A stretch of 64,000 nucleotides of DNA from Panulirus ornatus (taxonomy: Eukaryota > Arthropoda > Malacostraca > Decapoda > Palinuridae): NCBI RefSeq assembly GCF_036320965.1, contig NC_092262.1, forward strand, positions 10,439,072 to 10,503,071, written 5' to 3'. Position numbers and translations under genes: made by a program. Below are positions 44,822-56,104 of this stretch, piece by piece. The notes under the pieces are model-generated. The model ran no database searches and was not told the DNA's origin. It worked only from the letters and a program-made list of their open reading frames with translations. How positions within the stretch are numbered: the first letter of the stretch is position 1; each line of letters starts with the position of its first letter.

Positions 44822-46002
44822 GTTACTTTTGGGACTGAACTGTTCCCAAACAATGTAGCAGTTAGAGAACTCTGGTCAAAATAAAGATTTGACAACAGAA
44901 TTTTATTTTTAATATGACCATCCATTCATTGCATTTTGGTACTAAATTCAATATAAAATGAAAACTCCCAATCAGAACAGTTATATCGTGCGATTTATTC
45001 TCACTTGAACAGTACAGTAGCGGATATTACGGAAACTATAGTTTTTGAAATCAAGGAGGCGTTGTTCAGGGGAATAAGATATGCCTCGTCAAGAGGTTTA
45101 CTATTTAGGTAATCTGGGGGGTATTTTTAAATTCAAGTGCATGAAAATAGATAACCTTAGAATTCCAAAGTATTAACGAAAGAATTTTCATTCATAAACT
45201 GTAGGTATTTTGACGTTTAAGCAAATTCATTTCGATTTCCCAGTAGTTCTGCAGAGCTCCAGATCTTTTCCAAGAGGAAAATGTTTGAGACTTTTGAACG
45301 TGTACAAAATATACTACACTACCAATACTAAGTTAGTGGCCATGTTAGTTTATGTTAGCCATGTTAGTTTATAAGTTAACACATATCCAGCTAGACATGC
45401 ATCAATATGCCTATTTGCATATTTGACAACCAAAAATGCAACCTATTACAGGTCGTCAACTCACTTCAGTACCTACAAGTGGACTAATGGTTTCTCTCGT
45501 CTTGACATACATCACTGCATTACACCCAAAGACTAGCTTATATTCCTATTCTAAAACTTAGCCTAGATTACCAGGCTTATTCTAAAGCCTTGCAATTGAT
45601 TTGTAGGCAAACAATTAGGATATGGCAAACTTATCTGCATTCATTTCCGAGGAAGCAACATGTTGCTAGATGCAGATACGTCTCAGGCTTGTCCATTCTT
45701 TTCCATAGTCTTCAAGTATTCATCCTCCTATGTTTCACTACTGTTGGATCATTGGAAGCCTCACCTTCATCCCGAAGTTGAAGCTCAACAGTTGTTACCA
45801 TTACCTGTGCTGCAAGTGTAAAAAATATACTTGAAAATTTACCTTTAATGACCGAGTCTTTGCTCTTAGGGGGTTTGATCAAGCCTTGGTCGTTAGTTTC
45901 TTGCTGTATTTTCCTTAACTCTGCAACCTGTATTAGTTAAGTGGAGGACAAAAATCTTCAAAAACCTGAAGACTAAACCCAATACAAAACTGCCTGAAGC
46001 TA

Positions 46003-46146
46003 CTGTGGTGTTTACAGGGAGTCAGTTGACCCTCCAGTGCTTACAGGGAGTTCAGATACCCTCTGGTGTTTACAGGGAGTTCAGTCGACCCTGTGGTGTT
46101 TACAGGGAGTCAGTTGACCCTCCAGTGTTTACAGGGAGTTCAGATT
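46003..46146. repeat. 29-30-bp minisatellite, five copies
   Basis: TTTACAGGGAGT(T)CAG followed by a variable GACCCTC(C)AGTG-type half recurs at 46011, 46040, 46070, 46100 and 46129. Copies are diverged. Upstream (5') side of HERC1. Confidence 0.85.
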
Positions 46147-47041
46147 CGATGCCTTAGTTCTTGTAAACGGCCTACAAGAACTGCAAAAGTTTTACAGCAA
46201 TGATAGATTAGCAAATACCCAAAATTCTGAGATGCGTCACATGGATAAACTTACCACATTAGGGGAGTAGGTTTTGAAGCGAGACTAATACACTAAACCA
46301 AGATTCCCAGGTTAAAAAACTTTTTTCTACCGAAAAACCATTTTCTCAACGATATCATTAAGAGTTTGTCAGATCGGTAAGCCGCTGCCTCAACTCTCCA
46401 TTGATACCTGATTTTCTAGAGACGGTTGGTGAACCAATGTTACATGTTCGTACCAAACCACTTTCTCCTTTAACCTTTTCAGATCATATGCCTTGCCTGG
46501 GGCAACAATACACTTCAGTACACGCTACCATTATGCAAAGACCAAACAATTTTTTATTCCTAAACCAAGTAGTCAACACTTGGTGAAAGCATATTTGAAG
46601 ACAGAATTATGGTGAAAAAAATTGAAAGTTTTACGTATTACCGGAAAGTAGCTTCCTAAATTTTCAAGTGCAGAGGCTCCACCAATGGTTGTGTTGTGAT
46701 AGTTAACCAGCTTCTGTGTCAAGTGTCTCTCCCCTTGTGTCTGTAACAAAGCATTTCATATACCATGCTATTGTTAATGTCTTGCATAATTGTAACGTTG
46801 CTACACTATACAAATTATGCACAGTGGAGGATACCAAAAAGTATTAGTAGATACATGGAAGCTTTTTTCGAAATGTGAAATATGAATATTCAAACCTTGG
46901 ATGACACATTAAATTGGTCCGATAAGAAATGTAATGTAATTACACTTTGGTGGAAATCTTCCATTTATACCATATGCAGAAATTCAAACCCCCGTTTTAA
47001 AAATTAAATCCTATGATCCTCGATCATTTAAAACATTACAC

Positions 47042-47044
<3 letters not shown>

Positions 47045-47101
<57 letters not shown>
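47045..47101. repeat. AT microsatellite
   Basis: About 28 uninterrupted AT units. Confidence 0.95.
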
Positions 47102-47103
<2 letters not shown>

Positions 47104-48229
47104 CTTGGCTCTGAGTTCACCAACAGACCAAGTTCAGGTGAGAAGCCTCGTGAACCGGTTCTGAAACACCGAATCACACACGATGAAATACCTGCATATT
47201 TTAAAATCTTTCTTCCTGTTTTGAACTCTAGATTGGGAAATGGAGAACCTCATTAAGCCCCTTTGAATATTAGTGATTTAAGGAAATAATGTCTTAAAAC
47301 CAGCTATTTAAGAAAAGACATGATCGAAACATTTTACTGGTTTGTTCACGATTCGATGGTGGGTTGGATGACATAAAGCCAAGCAGGCAATATCCACCGT
47401 TAAAACAGGTCAACAACCGTTACAAAAATCGATCAAGAAACGTTATCACTTCAGTAATATAACAAAACAAATCCATATATTGTAAGAAATATCAATACAA
47501 AATATCATACACGAAATTCCGAAAGCTAAGACGAATTTTGGATATTGTTTAAAACCTTTGTATAGGAGGTCAACGGTTGTTACAGAGTACTTCGATGGTA
47601 ATGACTTGTGACAATAGGATTTTACACATGTATTCTTACGAATACAAAAAATGAAATTAAGACTGTAAATTGTATAACAGTACAGCATCAACACGAGTAA
47701 CAATTGGCAAGAACGGAATTGACCATTAAATGTATTGATTAGGAATTGTACAGGTCGCTGAAATGTTTCATTATTATTGAAATCATGAACGAAAATTCAT
47801 CAGAAGAGCTTAATTGGCTTTTGAACTGTTTAGTTTTCACTATGTTAGGATGTTAAAAAGGATATGATGCTTAGATTAAATGCCAACTCAAAATTTATGA
47901 ATTTAAATGGCAGCGAGACATATTTTGATTTATGTTAAACAGGATAAAACAAGAAATGTATCATCCATGATTTACAATAGTTACCTATAATTGAAATATC
48001 GTTTTCTTTCATTTATATCAGGATTTTCTTATTCGTGGGTAAACTGCTGCAAATGTTCTAGGCAACTTTTATTTTTTTTTCTTCATAAGGGTGTGAGATT
48101 GGTACTTATCTATCGGTAGGATCCTTAGTATCGACCATCCATATAAACAAAGGGGTAAAATGGATCGTATACACGATGTTATTGTGTCTTATTTGGATAA
48201 TTTCTGCAAAGTAGTAAGTGCACCAAAGT

Positions 48230-48545
48230 GCTACATAAATGGCGAGATGGTACAACCTTGCTGTTCTTAGCGCTTACCGCCATCTTATGAACGAGCTTCT
48301 TCGACGTAAATTTCTTTATTCTTGTGTAAATTAAGGCCCATGCCATAATAACATTATATTTTTTATTGTATTTATATGCTCTTTCATAAGGCAGAAATAG
48401 CCAATATTGTAAATACGTTGTATGTCGATGTTTGGGCTACCGATTTAGTGGGAGACATAATTGAATTATAATTTATATTCTTTGATTGGTTACTAATCTG
48501 TGAATCTCATTTGAACAAAACTTAGGCAATTAAGATGGCGTAGAC
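48230..48545. promoter_or_regulatory. Candidate bidirectional promoter and first exons between HERC1 and the torsin-like gene
   Basis: Three ATGGCG-type motifs like the YY1 initiator element (AAGATGGCGGC): plus strand near 48238, minus strand 48286-48277, plus strand 48532-48540. An inverted CCAAT box (ATTGG) is at 48485. On the minus strand AAGATGGCG is followed at once by GTAAGC at 48277, a good donor, which could be the end of a HERC1 5' exon spliced to 41214. Local CpG content is higher than in flanking DNA. Inference only; no transcript evidence. Confidence 0.4.
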
Positions 48546-48815
48546 AGTGTAATTATGGTATATTTTATGGATTTTTTTTTCAACCTCATCAGGACTGGTC
48601 GATATATGGGTACCTAACTTAGGCTTGAATATGTGTTACATAGGACTAGAGAATTGGTACATATATATGTAAACTTAAGAGGTGGGTCAACAGGACTGTA
48701 AAATCCTCTCCAAGGAGAAAAAAATCGAATTGAGTCCATCCTGTTTCTATTACTACTACAGAGGCTCTACCCAAGGGGTCATTAGGTAACATCAGGACAC
48801 TTGATTGGGTCATAG

Positions 48816-48817
<2 letters not shown>

Positions 48818-48849
<32 letters not shown>
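48818..48849. repeat. AT microsatellite
   Basis: About 16 TA units, 0.3 kb from the candidate promoter cluster. Confidence 0.95.
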
Positions 48850-48853
<4 letters not shown>

Positions 48854-49375
48854 AAAAGTTTGATAAATATCAATATTGATGTTAGTCATTTATAAAAGTA
48901 ATCCCTGTATTAAAAACCATTTGACTAACATAGAAATAGATATCAATTAATGTTATTTCGATATAGATATTACCTCTACTTCAGTAATAATTCTCTTTGT
49001 GTATATCGACTTAAGAAACTATTCCTAGTTATAGAAATTATAAAGATATAATATGTTCATTTCTCCAATACTTAATGCGGATTTATCTTCAACTTTTTTT
49101 GTTCTCTTCCCTTCCACAACATTCACCTTCTCCTTCAAGATGAATTTTACCTGAATTGGTTATATTTTGCTCGAGTCTTGATGCTTCCAGGTCGAATTTC
49201 AGTTGGTAAGAAATGTATATATTATGGGCTTTAGGAAACTTCCAATTGACATGAGATTAGAAGTTTGCCATATTTGGATATAATTAGAGTACAAGGTTGA
49301 CGTAGTTCATTACTGAATACTTAATTGTCATGAAGATTTTGATGGATTTTTTTTTGTAATTGAGAACCATAAAGA

Positions 49376-49640
49376 TGACTTTAGTGGATATGGATTATTA
49401 ATGGACCTTAATGGATGAATTCAGGGGATATGGATTATTAATGGACCTTAATGGACTCTTAGTCTTCGGTATAATTGACACTAAAACTTATGAATTTAGG
49501 GGATATGGATTATTAATGGACCTTAATGGACTCTTAGTCTTCGGTATAATTGACACTAAAACTTATGAATTTAGGGGATATGGATTATTAATGGACCTTA
49601 ATGGACTCTTAGTCTTCGGTATAATTGACTCTAAAATAGG
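49376..49640. repeat. 75-bp tandem repeat, three copies plus a partial unit
   Basis: GGGGATATGGATTATTAATG through CTTCGGTATAATTGAC repeats at 75-base offsets (49424, 49499, 49574), preceded by a shortened unit. The unit is a multiple of three, so one frame stays open through all copies (EFRGYGLLMDLNGLLVFGII per unit). I read it as a minisatellite and not as a gene. Confidence 0.92.
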
Positions 49641-50043
49641 AGCTGCTGAGGTCAGGCAAATATCTAGAATTAGCCAAAACTGCCCCATTTTATTGATTGT
49701 CCAGAGGTAATTAACCTAGTTTTGTATCGACAAGTATTTTACGTATTCGTGTTATCCCCACATATTCTGCTACATATTACTTTCACCTCATTAAGTCTCG
49801 TTCACTATCCAGTTTTACGCCTGGTCTAATATAATTGTATTCTCAATTGGGTAATTTAAATACAAGAAGATAGACAGTTGATTATAGATAGATTTATTTA
49901 AATTACTTCAGGAAAATGATTGTGTGTCATTCAAGGCACTTTTTCAGAACTGACTGATAATGAATAGGATTAAAAACCATATAATGGCACTGAATTGTAT
50001 GCATTTAAGGTTGAAAACTTTATGCACTTAAAACTGTAAAGCC

Positions 50044-50493
50044 TTGCATCAGAACTAGCTGAATAAAGTTCAATTAAGCTTCACATCAGAACTAGCTGAA
50101 TAAAGTTCAGTTAAGCTTCACATCAGAACTAGCTGAATAAAGTTCAGTTAAGCTTCACATCAGAACTAACTGAATAAAGTTCAGTTAAGCTTCACATCAG
50201 AACTAGCTGAATAAAGTTCAGTTAAGCTTCACATCAGAACTAACTGAATAAAGTTCAGTTAAGCTTCACATCAGAATTAGCTGATTAAAGTTCAGTTAAG
50301 CTTCACATCAGAACTAACTGAATAAAGTTCAGTTAAGCTTCACATCAGAACTAGCTGAATAAAGTTCAGTTAAGCTTCACATCAGAACTAGCTGAATAAA
50401 GTTCAGTTAAGCTTCACATCAGAACTAGCTGAATAAAGTTCAGTTAAGCTTCACATCAGAATTAGCTGATTAAAGTCCTGTTAAGCTCAGCAT
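50044..50493. repeat. 37-bp tandem array, about 12 copies
   Basis: Unit CACATCAGAACTAGCTGAAT AAAGTTCAGTTAAGCTT. All offsets are exactly 37; variants alternate CTAGC/CTAAC, and two copies have TTAGCTGATT. The last copy decays at 50470-50500. Confidence 0.96.
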
Positions 50494-53154
50494 CAGAACT
50501 AACTCTGGGAAAAGGCCATGTTTTAGGTGGTGTCTCTTGTTCATTGTGATGGCAGAAATACCTGCAGAGCATGGAGTATTGTCTTTCATTGCATGATTTT
50601 AGATAAGATGACAACAATTATGTATATAATGGAGAGTGCCTGGATAATAGATATAAAAGTGTGATTCACGGTGGAAAGTACTAAGAATCTTCATCTGTCC
50701 TCTCCTTGTGCCTGAAATGGTAGTTGACATATACCTACATTATATTTATCTTATGCTAAGGCTTACTATCTGTCATCTGCTTGTTGTATCCCTTGGTACA
50801 TTGGTGGTGCATTTTTGTAAGTGTTTGTTACGCATATTTTATATAGATTTTTGGAAATCAAGATAAATCTTGATTTCAAGGGTTCAAGGTGTGGTTTCCA
50901 TAGGTTTTGTTGATTTTTTTTGAAGGTTCATTACCAACTTCAACTTCAATCAACCTCATTTTTTTTCAAGTATATTAGTATCGTCTTTTTTGTTATCGTA
51001 CAATAAAGTATAATGCTCCAAATCATACTTCACATTATTTCTGTCATCACAATGAAGTACATTGTAGAAACCATCCAACACATGAGTAGCCTTTCCCTGA
51101 AGCTGGTTTTTATGTGGAGCTAAACTGACGTTTTATCTGTAAATATTTATGTCACCACAGTCATAGGCATTAATGTACATGTCAGGTAAAGTTCCTAAAC
51201 AATAAAACATGTGATATTTAAAAAGCCTAATGAAATGAATATTGCTTTAGTTCATCATTTAATGCACTTTTCGTAGTTTCAAAGCCTTATGCTCCATGTT
51301 GGAATCCGTTAGACGACATTCATAATGGCCAAGTGAAAAGAATTCATAGCTTATGACTACATTGGATATAATGAACAATACAGCGATGTTATCTTACATT
51401 ACATGAATTCCTGCATGTTTCACTGGCCTTTCATTTCTTTAATGCCACACACTCCCCCACTCAGAATCACCCTTACTGATCATTAGAAGTTTATTGATGT
51501 GGGTTGTATCCAAATCTATAAGTTATATCTTTGGTGCTCCTAAACTAGAATTTGACCATGATATTTTTGTTGCTGATTGGTGAATTTAACTTTGTTTATG
51601 GTGATATTGTCTTCAGTTATTGCTGATTTATTTTTTGTGTGTAAGTTTTTGGTTCAAATAATGAAATTGTAGAAATAGATAATGTACATGTATCCAGTTA
51701 TTGAGGACTTGGCCACATCATTGGACTCCACTCACTTCTGTGTACGCTTTGAGTGAAAAGTCACCTTCGGCAAGGTTGTATCTTCAAATTACAGTGTAAT
51801 TGAAGAACTAAAACCACAGGAATCCATCCTTTCCCTGCTGCTGATTGCAGCCCAGCCTTGAAGCTGCAGGAACCCCTGGCGAATCACTTCAAGGAATTTC
51901 TCACTTCAGATGAGTTCATCATAGCCCCCTTCTACTGTTAATGATACAACCTCAAAGCAGCAAGAGCCTCTTAAAAGAAAGGGATTGTAGGGTTTTTATT
52001 ATTACATCAAAATATTTAGACTTACCTTGGTAGTCATCATGATCAGTGACACCTGAAAAATACCATTTTGATGTTGACAAATCTCATATCCGTGTATTCA
52101 TTATGATTAGCACCAGTCACTTCAAAGAATATTAGAATAGGTTTTTGGATTGTTATTGCTATGATTTTGTAAAACCTCAGTAAAATATGAATTTGAACCC
52201 GTAAAGACTAAATTATGAAGTGATCATTGTAGATGAAAGAGTTTCAACATCTGTGATAAATCCACTGATGTGATTTTTATTGATACTAATAACATAAAGT
52301 TGGTACACCCTTAAGCTTGGTAATTTCCTTAGAATTTACTTGTATTTTCTGTTAAGCCTTCATCTTTAGCTTAATAGAACCTTTTCACCAAAGGGATCTC
52401 ATTTAGAGACAAGATATCTGAGGTAGTTAAACTGTATATATAACTGTATTGGAAGATGATCATGTAAGTAAATTTTATTGCTTTCATGTCATATGCCTGT
52501 TTTAAAGAAGTGTATAAAAGTCGAGTTTTGACATGCAACAGAAAAAGCTTTGGATAATAGGTGGTTTTGTCTTGCAGGGTTTGTGTAGTGTATGGAGAAT
52601 AGACAGTTGTGGCTAATCATTTTTTTTATGATGATTTGGTAATGGGTAGGAATTGAAAATCATACACTCTGTTGGGATGATACTTAGAAATGAACAAAAC
52701 AATAAAAAAGATCATGTAAAATTTTCTTTGGGGCTTATATATACCATAATATTGAAATATACCTATGACTGTGGCATCTGCTGTGTTCAGGTGATCTTGA
52801 ATGTATATGACTCTGTAACTGAATGTAAGCATGCAAGAGTGGAAAATGTGGGTGTGTTGAAAGCTCTGGTGAAAGAGAAGGATCATAGTGTAGAGTGTGA
52901 AAGTAACTTGCTAGAAAGAGTACTTGTTCAGATTTAATAATGTGAAACTTTCATGTATATAGTTAGGGATAGGGAAAGAAAAAACAAAGAAGTGGTTGAT
53001 TTGAGTTGTATAGCTGGAATTAGGTGGATAGACAGAATGCAGAGTAAAGATGAGAGAAGGTTATGAGTTGTAAAGCAGAAATAAGAAATTCATACTTAAG
53101 GATGATAAAGTCTTGCAGACTTTATGGCAGATGATAGTTTAGTCAGAAAGATAC

Positions 53155-53370
53155 ATCCCTCGGTGGTGTTGTGGTTAGCATCATTGACCAGTAATCCTTT
53201 AGCGTGGGTTTGATCACCAGTGTGGACAGATGGTATATAGCACACTCAGCCAGTTACCTTCCTCTTGTTGGTTGATGAATGGGCACCAACTTTGGTTAGG
53301 TGTCCATGTCCAGGGATATAATCCTCACTGACAGGCCGGTGAACCTACAAGGAATTAGTACAGTACTTTT
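53155..53370 (+). mobile_element. tRNA-derived SINE-like element
   Basis: Pol III A box TGGTGTTGTGG (from 53164) and B box GGGTTTGATCACC (near 53206), 40 bases apart as in a tRNA, followed by a body with TTGGTTGATGAATGGGCACC. The element at 58.27 kb has the same layout and a related body. Not a functional tRNA: the stems do not pair. Confidence 0.55.
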
Positions 53371-53394
53371 ACAGTAGGTCAAAAATGATGATGA

Positions 53395-53505
53395 AAGTCA
53401 GAAAAGAGATGGATAGATGTAGTGAAAGAACTCGTTAGAGGTAGGGATATTACCAGTGAAGATGTTAGAGGAGTGAATAGGGATCAGTTGCAGTGAGAAC
53501 ATTTT
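53395..53505 (+). mobile_element. 3'-end remnant of another LINE family
   Basis: Frame KRWIDVVKELVRGRDITSED followed by VRGVNRDQLQ resembles the KKRWLDVIKEDL...TPEDAxDRxRWR end of many LINE reverse transcriptases. An upstream stretch near 53010-53050 (GIRWIDRMQSKDERRL) may be an earlier part of the same element, split by the SINE at 53.15 kb. Weak similarity only. Confidence 0.4.
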
Positions 53506-54207
53506 GTGAATGATGGTGGTTTGAATGGAGACATTGATCTCACTTGAACCAGTAAGTGTGTAAACTGAAAAGTAAAAAGTACATCTTTAAGTGTAGAAGT
53601 TCATGTTTGTTTTATCACATAAGACATGGGATAAGGGTATGTGTAAGTGATGTTTGGAGGTTGTGTCTAACCAATCCACACCATTGTATTGGGAATGCAG
53701 TAATGATGATAAGCATTGTAAATAGATAGAAAGTGAAGTGTACTGCTTTACATGGGGAGGATTTCTATACTTATATCTGTTACAGCAGTATCTTCTCATA
53801 TTGTTAGCACTGAAACTTACATAATCCAAACTAATGACTTTTGTTAGCAATGAAATTTTCATGTGAAGATTTTTTATGAGGGTATACTGCATTTTAATTT
53901 TTCGTACAAATTGCTTGGTTTTATAACAAACCAATCCTGTGTGATGACGATTTTGTCATGTATATTGTTTCAAGTGAATTTCAGGATTCAGAAATATGTA
54001 TCATGTACTCTTGATATGATTGTCAGGCCAGGTGGCATGAAAACAATAATTTGTGTAGATAAGGTAAATGAATGCCATCAATTGCCAAAATACATTTTAT
54101 TTCACTGGTATCTGTTGAATTAATTTGTGTAGATATGAAATTGGGCTTGTTTAATCTGCAAACTTGTTTGTTTAAGAGTGTAGTGTTTTTAGAATTATTC
54201 GAAAAAC

Positions 54208-54219
54208 TTTTTTTAACAG
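54208..54219 (+). other. Probable 3' splice site upstream of the torsin-like start codon
   Basis: CTTTTTTTAACAG is a polypyrimidine tract plus AG ending seven bases before the ATG at 54227. It implies that the coding exon is preceded by a 5' UTR intron. The matching donor is not known. Confidence 0.55.
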
Positions 54220-54226
54220 GTTCAGT

Positions 54227-55756
54227 ATGGAAAGACATGACAAGGTTTTCTCAGAGAGTCCTTCAAGACATAAACCATTACGGAGGTCACTATCTGCCCA
54301 ACCAGAGGAATCAACATTATCATCATCTCCATATTCAACTAGGAAGAAACTAAGAGCTCCTGGACGCAGCCTCACAGAAATCTTCTCTCGTAAGCTTGAT
54401 CATTCTGCAAGAGCGAGCACAGATGATTACCATGTCTATCACAGGAGAAGGACCATTAATTTCACAGTCCCTGATACCTTCAAACTTTCATCTGTGAATG
54501 AAGATGATGATTCAGGTCCTCATAACAGAAGTCTTTCAGAGTTCATCTCCAGACGTAAAATTAGTGTTCCTGTGTATAAAAAGGAATTTCATGAAAGTAG
54601 TGAAAGTGTTGTAAAGAAAAGGTATGTAACATCAAAATCGGTACATGAAAAAATAGACCATCACATAAAGAGGGATTTTGCAGAATTGATGGATGAAGGC
54701 ATATTGGATCCAAGTAATCCCTCAAGAAAGAAAGTTCGAATTGCCAATGGAAGCTGTGATGAAAGTGAAGAAGGAAATCAGTTTGTGGTGTGGAGAGTAT
54801 TAGAGATAGTTTGCAGGATTATATTTTGGTTGATGTTTTCCCTAGTATTAGTATTTTTATTAGTTATGGGAATATTAGCCTTCAACTTTTACCAAGAAAC
54901 AGCATGTGAGCTAAGGAGGAGTATGAAATTACCTGTCAGTGACTTGAGGGAACAGCTGTCTCTTTATATTTCAGGCCAAGAAATTGCCATAGATATTATC
55001 ACTGATTCTTTAAAGGAAATTGTTCCAAGTAGATATGAAATGCCTCTAATATTATGGATGGCTGGTTGGACAGGAAGTGGGAAAACGCAAACAACACAAA
55101 TTCTGAAAGATGTAATGTCAAACGTTTCTCAGGTGCATGTTATGATACCGTCCCTTCTTCCGCAAAATGGTGATTATCTCCATAAAGAAATAGGTTCTCT
55201 TTTTAACAGACTTGACTCTTGTTGTCTCAATCTAATTATCATAGATGGCTGGGACGAAGAAAGCAATTTTCCTGTCAAAATTTTGAAGAAAATTATGTTG
55301 AATTTTGATAATTATAGAGCTGAAGGTTACAATAAAGGTAAAATTATTATAGTTTTAAGTGGTACTCGAGGCAGTCAGGAAATTAATAGCCGTTTTATTG
55401 AGCTGCGCCAAAATGGGAAATCTAGAGCAGATCTTAGTACTGAAGATTTTGCTGAAATGGCTACAGCTCTTGATGAAGCCAAAATATTGAGCACAGTTAC
55501 AAAACAATATGTATTTGTGCCTTTTTTGCCTTTAGAAGCTGCTCAGGTTGAATCATGTATCAAGGAAGAGCTCCAGAAGTTGCAGAAAATGAATGTAATT
55601 TTAAAGGGAGATGAGCTACAGAGGATAACTCAACAGATACTTGATCAACTGAATTTTGTTCCTACATCGCATCCCTTGTTTGCAGACACTGGGTGCAAAC
55701 GTGTCCAGCCACTTTTGGCACTTTTACTATCTGGCTCTAGCCCTTCTCAACACTAA
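54227..55756 (+). CDS. Torsin-family AAA+ ATPase-like membrane protein (torsin-4A-like layout)
   Basis: Uninterrupted 509-codon ORF. Residues 1-190 are basic and serine-rich, probably cytosolic or nucleoplasmic. Residues 195-222 form one membrane helix, and the torsin ATPase domain follows: LYISGQEIA (246-254, torsin has LFGQ), Walker A GWTGSGKT (280-287), Walker B region LIIIDGWDEE (336-345), sensor-1 region VLSGTRG (376-382), VPFLPLE (431-437) and the sensor-2 GCK motif (489-491). Cys444 and Cys490 occupy the positions of the redox cysteine pair of torsins. Torsins act in the ER lumen and perinuclear space with LAP1/LULL1-type activators. An N-terminal extension plus a membrane segment, and LSG instead of LSN, fit torsin-4A better than torsin-1. 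The Walker B acidic pair is DG instead of DE, so hydrolysis may be weak. The start is the first ATG after an acceptor-like TTTTTTTAACAG ending at 54219, so a non-coding 5' exon probably exists. Divergent from HERC1. Confidence 0.88.
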   Translation: MERHDKVFSESPSRHKPLRRSLSAQPEESTLSSSPYSTRKKLRAPGRSLTEIFSRKLDHSARASTDDYHVYHRRRTINFTVPDTFKLSSVNEDDDSGPHNRSLSEFISRRKISVPVYKKEFHESSESVVKKRYVTSKSVHEKIDHHIKRDFAELMDEGILDPSNPSRKKVRIANGSCDESEEGNQFVVWRVLEIVCRIIFWLMFSLVLVFLLVMGILAFNFYQETACELRRSMKLPVSDLREQLSLYISGQEIAIDIITDSLKEIVPSRYEMPLILWMAGWTGSGKTQTTQILKDVMSNVSQVHVMIPSLLPQNGDYLHKEIGSLFNRLDSCCLNLIIIDGWDEESNFPVKILKKIMLNFDNYRAEGYNKGKIIIVLSGTRGSQEINSRFIELRQNGKSRADLSTEDFAEMATALDEAKILSTVTKQYVFVPFLPLEAAQVESCIKEELQKLQKMNVILKGDELQRITQQILDQLNFVPTSHPLFADTGCKRVQPLLALLLSGSSPSQH

Positions 55757-56104
55757 ATGAAAATTTATTTGCTTACATTTTCTCTCATAAATGAGGTGAT
55801 TGTTTGTTGAATATATGAATAGATTATGAAGATGTGTCACCTATGTATCTTTTATGTACCAAGCTAACTGTGCCTGTACTTTAGTGTATATCTTTCAGTT
55901 TACTGCTGACCTCTTTATTTTTCAGGTGCGATTTTTCCATTTGTGAGTTATTCTAATGGCTCTTGTGCATGATTAGCTAGCTACTATCTTTTATACTGCC
56001 ATACACATTATTTTTTGCCTGGATGGCATATGAATGATTATGAAAAGATTTGAAATACCAACTTGAGAATATTGTTGCAGAGAAATTCATATGTCAAGTA
56101 ACAT

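Larger units (their letters stand above)
44316..48229. other. Non-coding region upstream of HERC1
   Basis: Two long AT microsatellites and the 30-bp minisatellite at 46.0 kb. No coding exon recognised. Probably the first intron of HERC1 if its first exon is at 48.28 kb. Confidence 0.5.
48850..54207. other. Non-coding region upstream of the torsin-like exon
   Basis: 75-bp and 37-bp tandem arrays, a SINE-like element (53155) and a LINE remnant (53395). The 50.5-52.6 kb part has nothing recognisable. Probably a 5' UTR intron of the torsin-like gene. Confidence 0.5.

Noticed and set aside
50044..50493. Regular 37-bp repeats that could suggest a CRISPR array
   Set aside because: The units are directly adjacent with no spacers and the window is eukaryotic; this is a minisatellite.
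53158..53225. tRNA gene
   Set aside because: A and B boxes are present but the acceptor and anticodon stems do not pair; a SINE head fits better.
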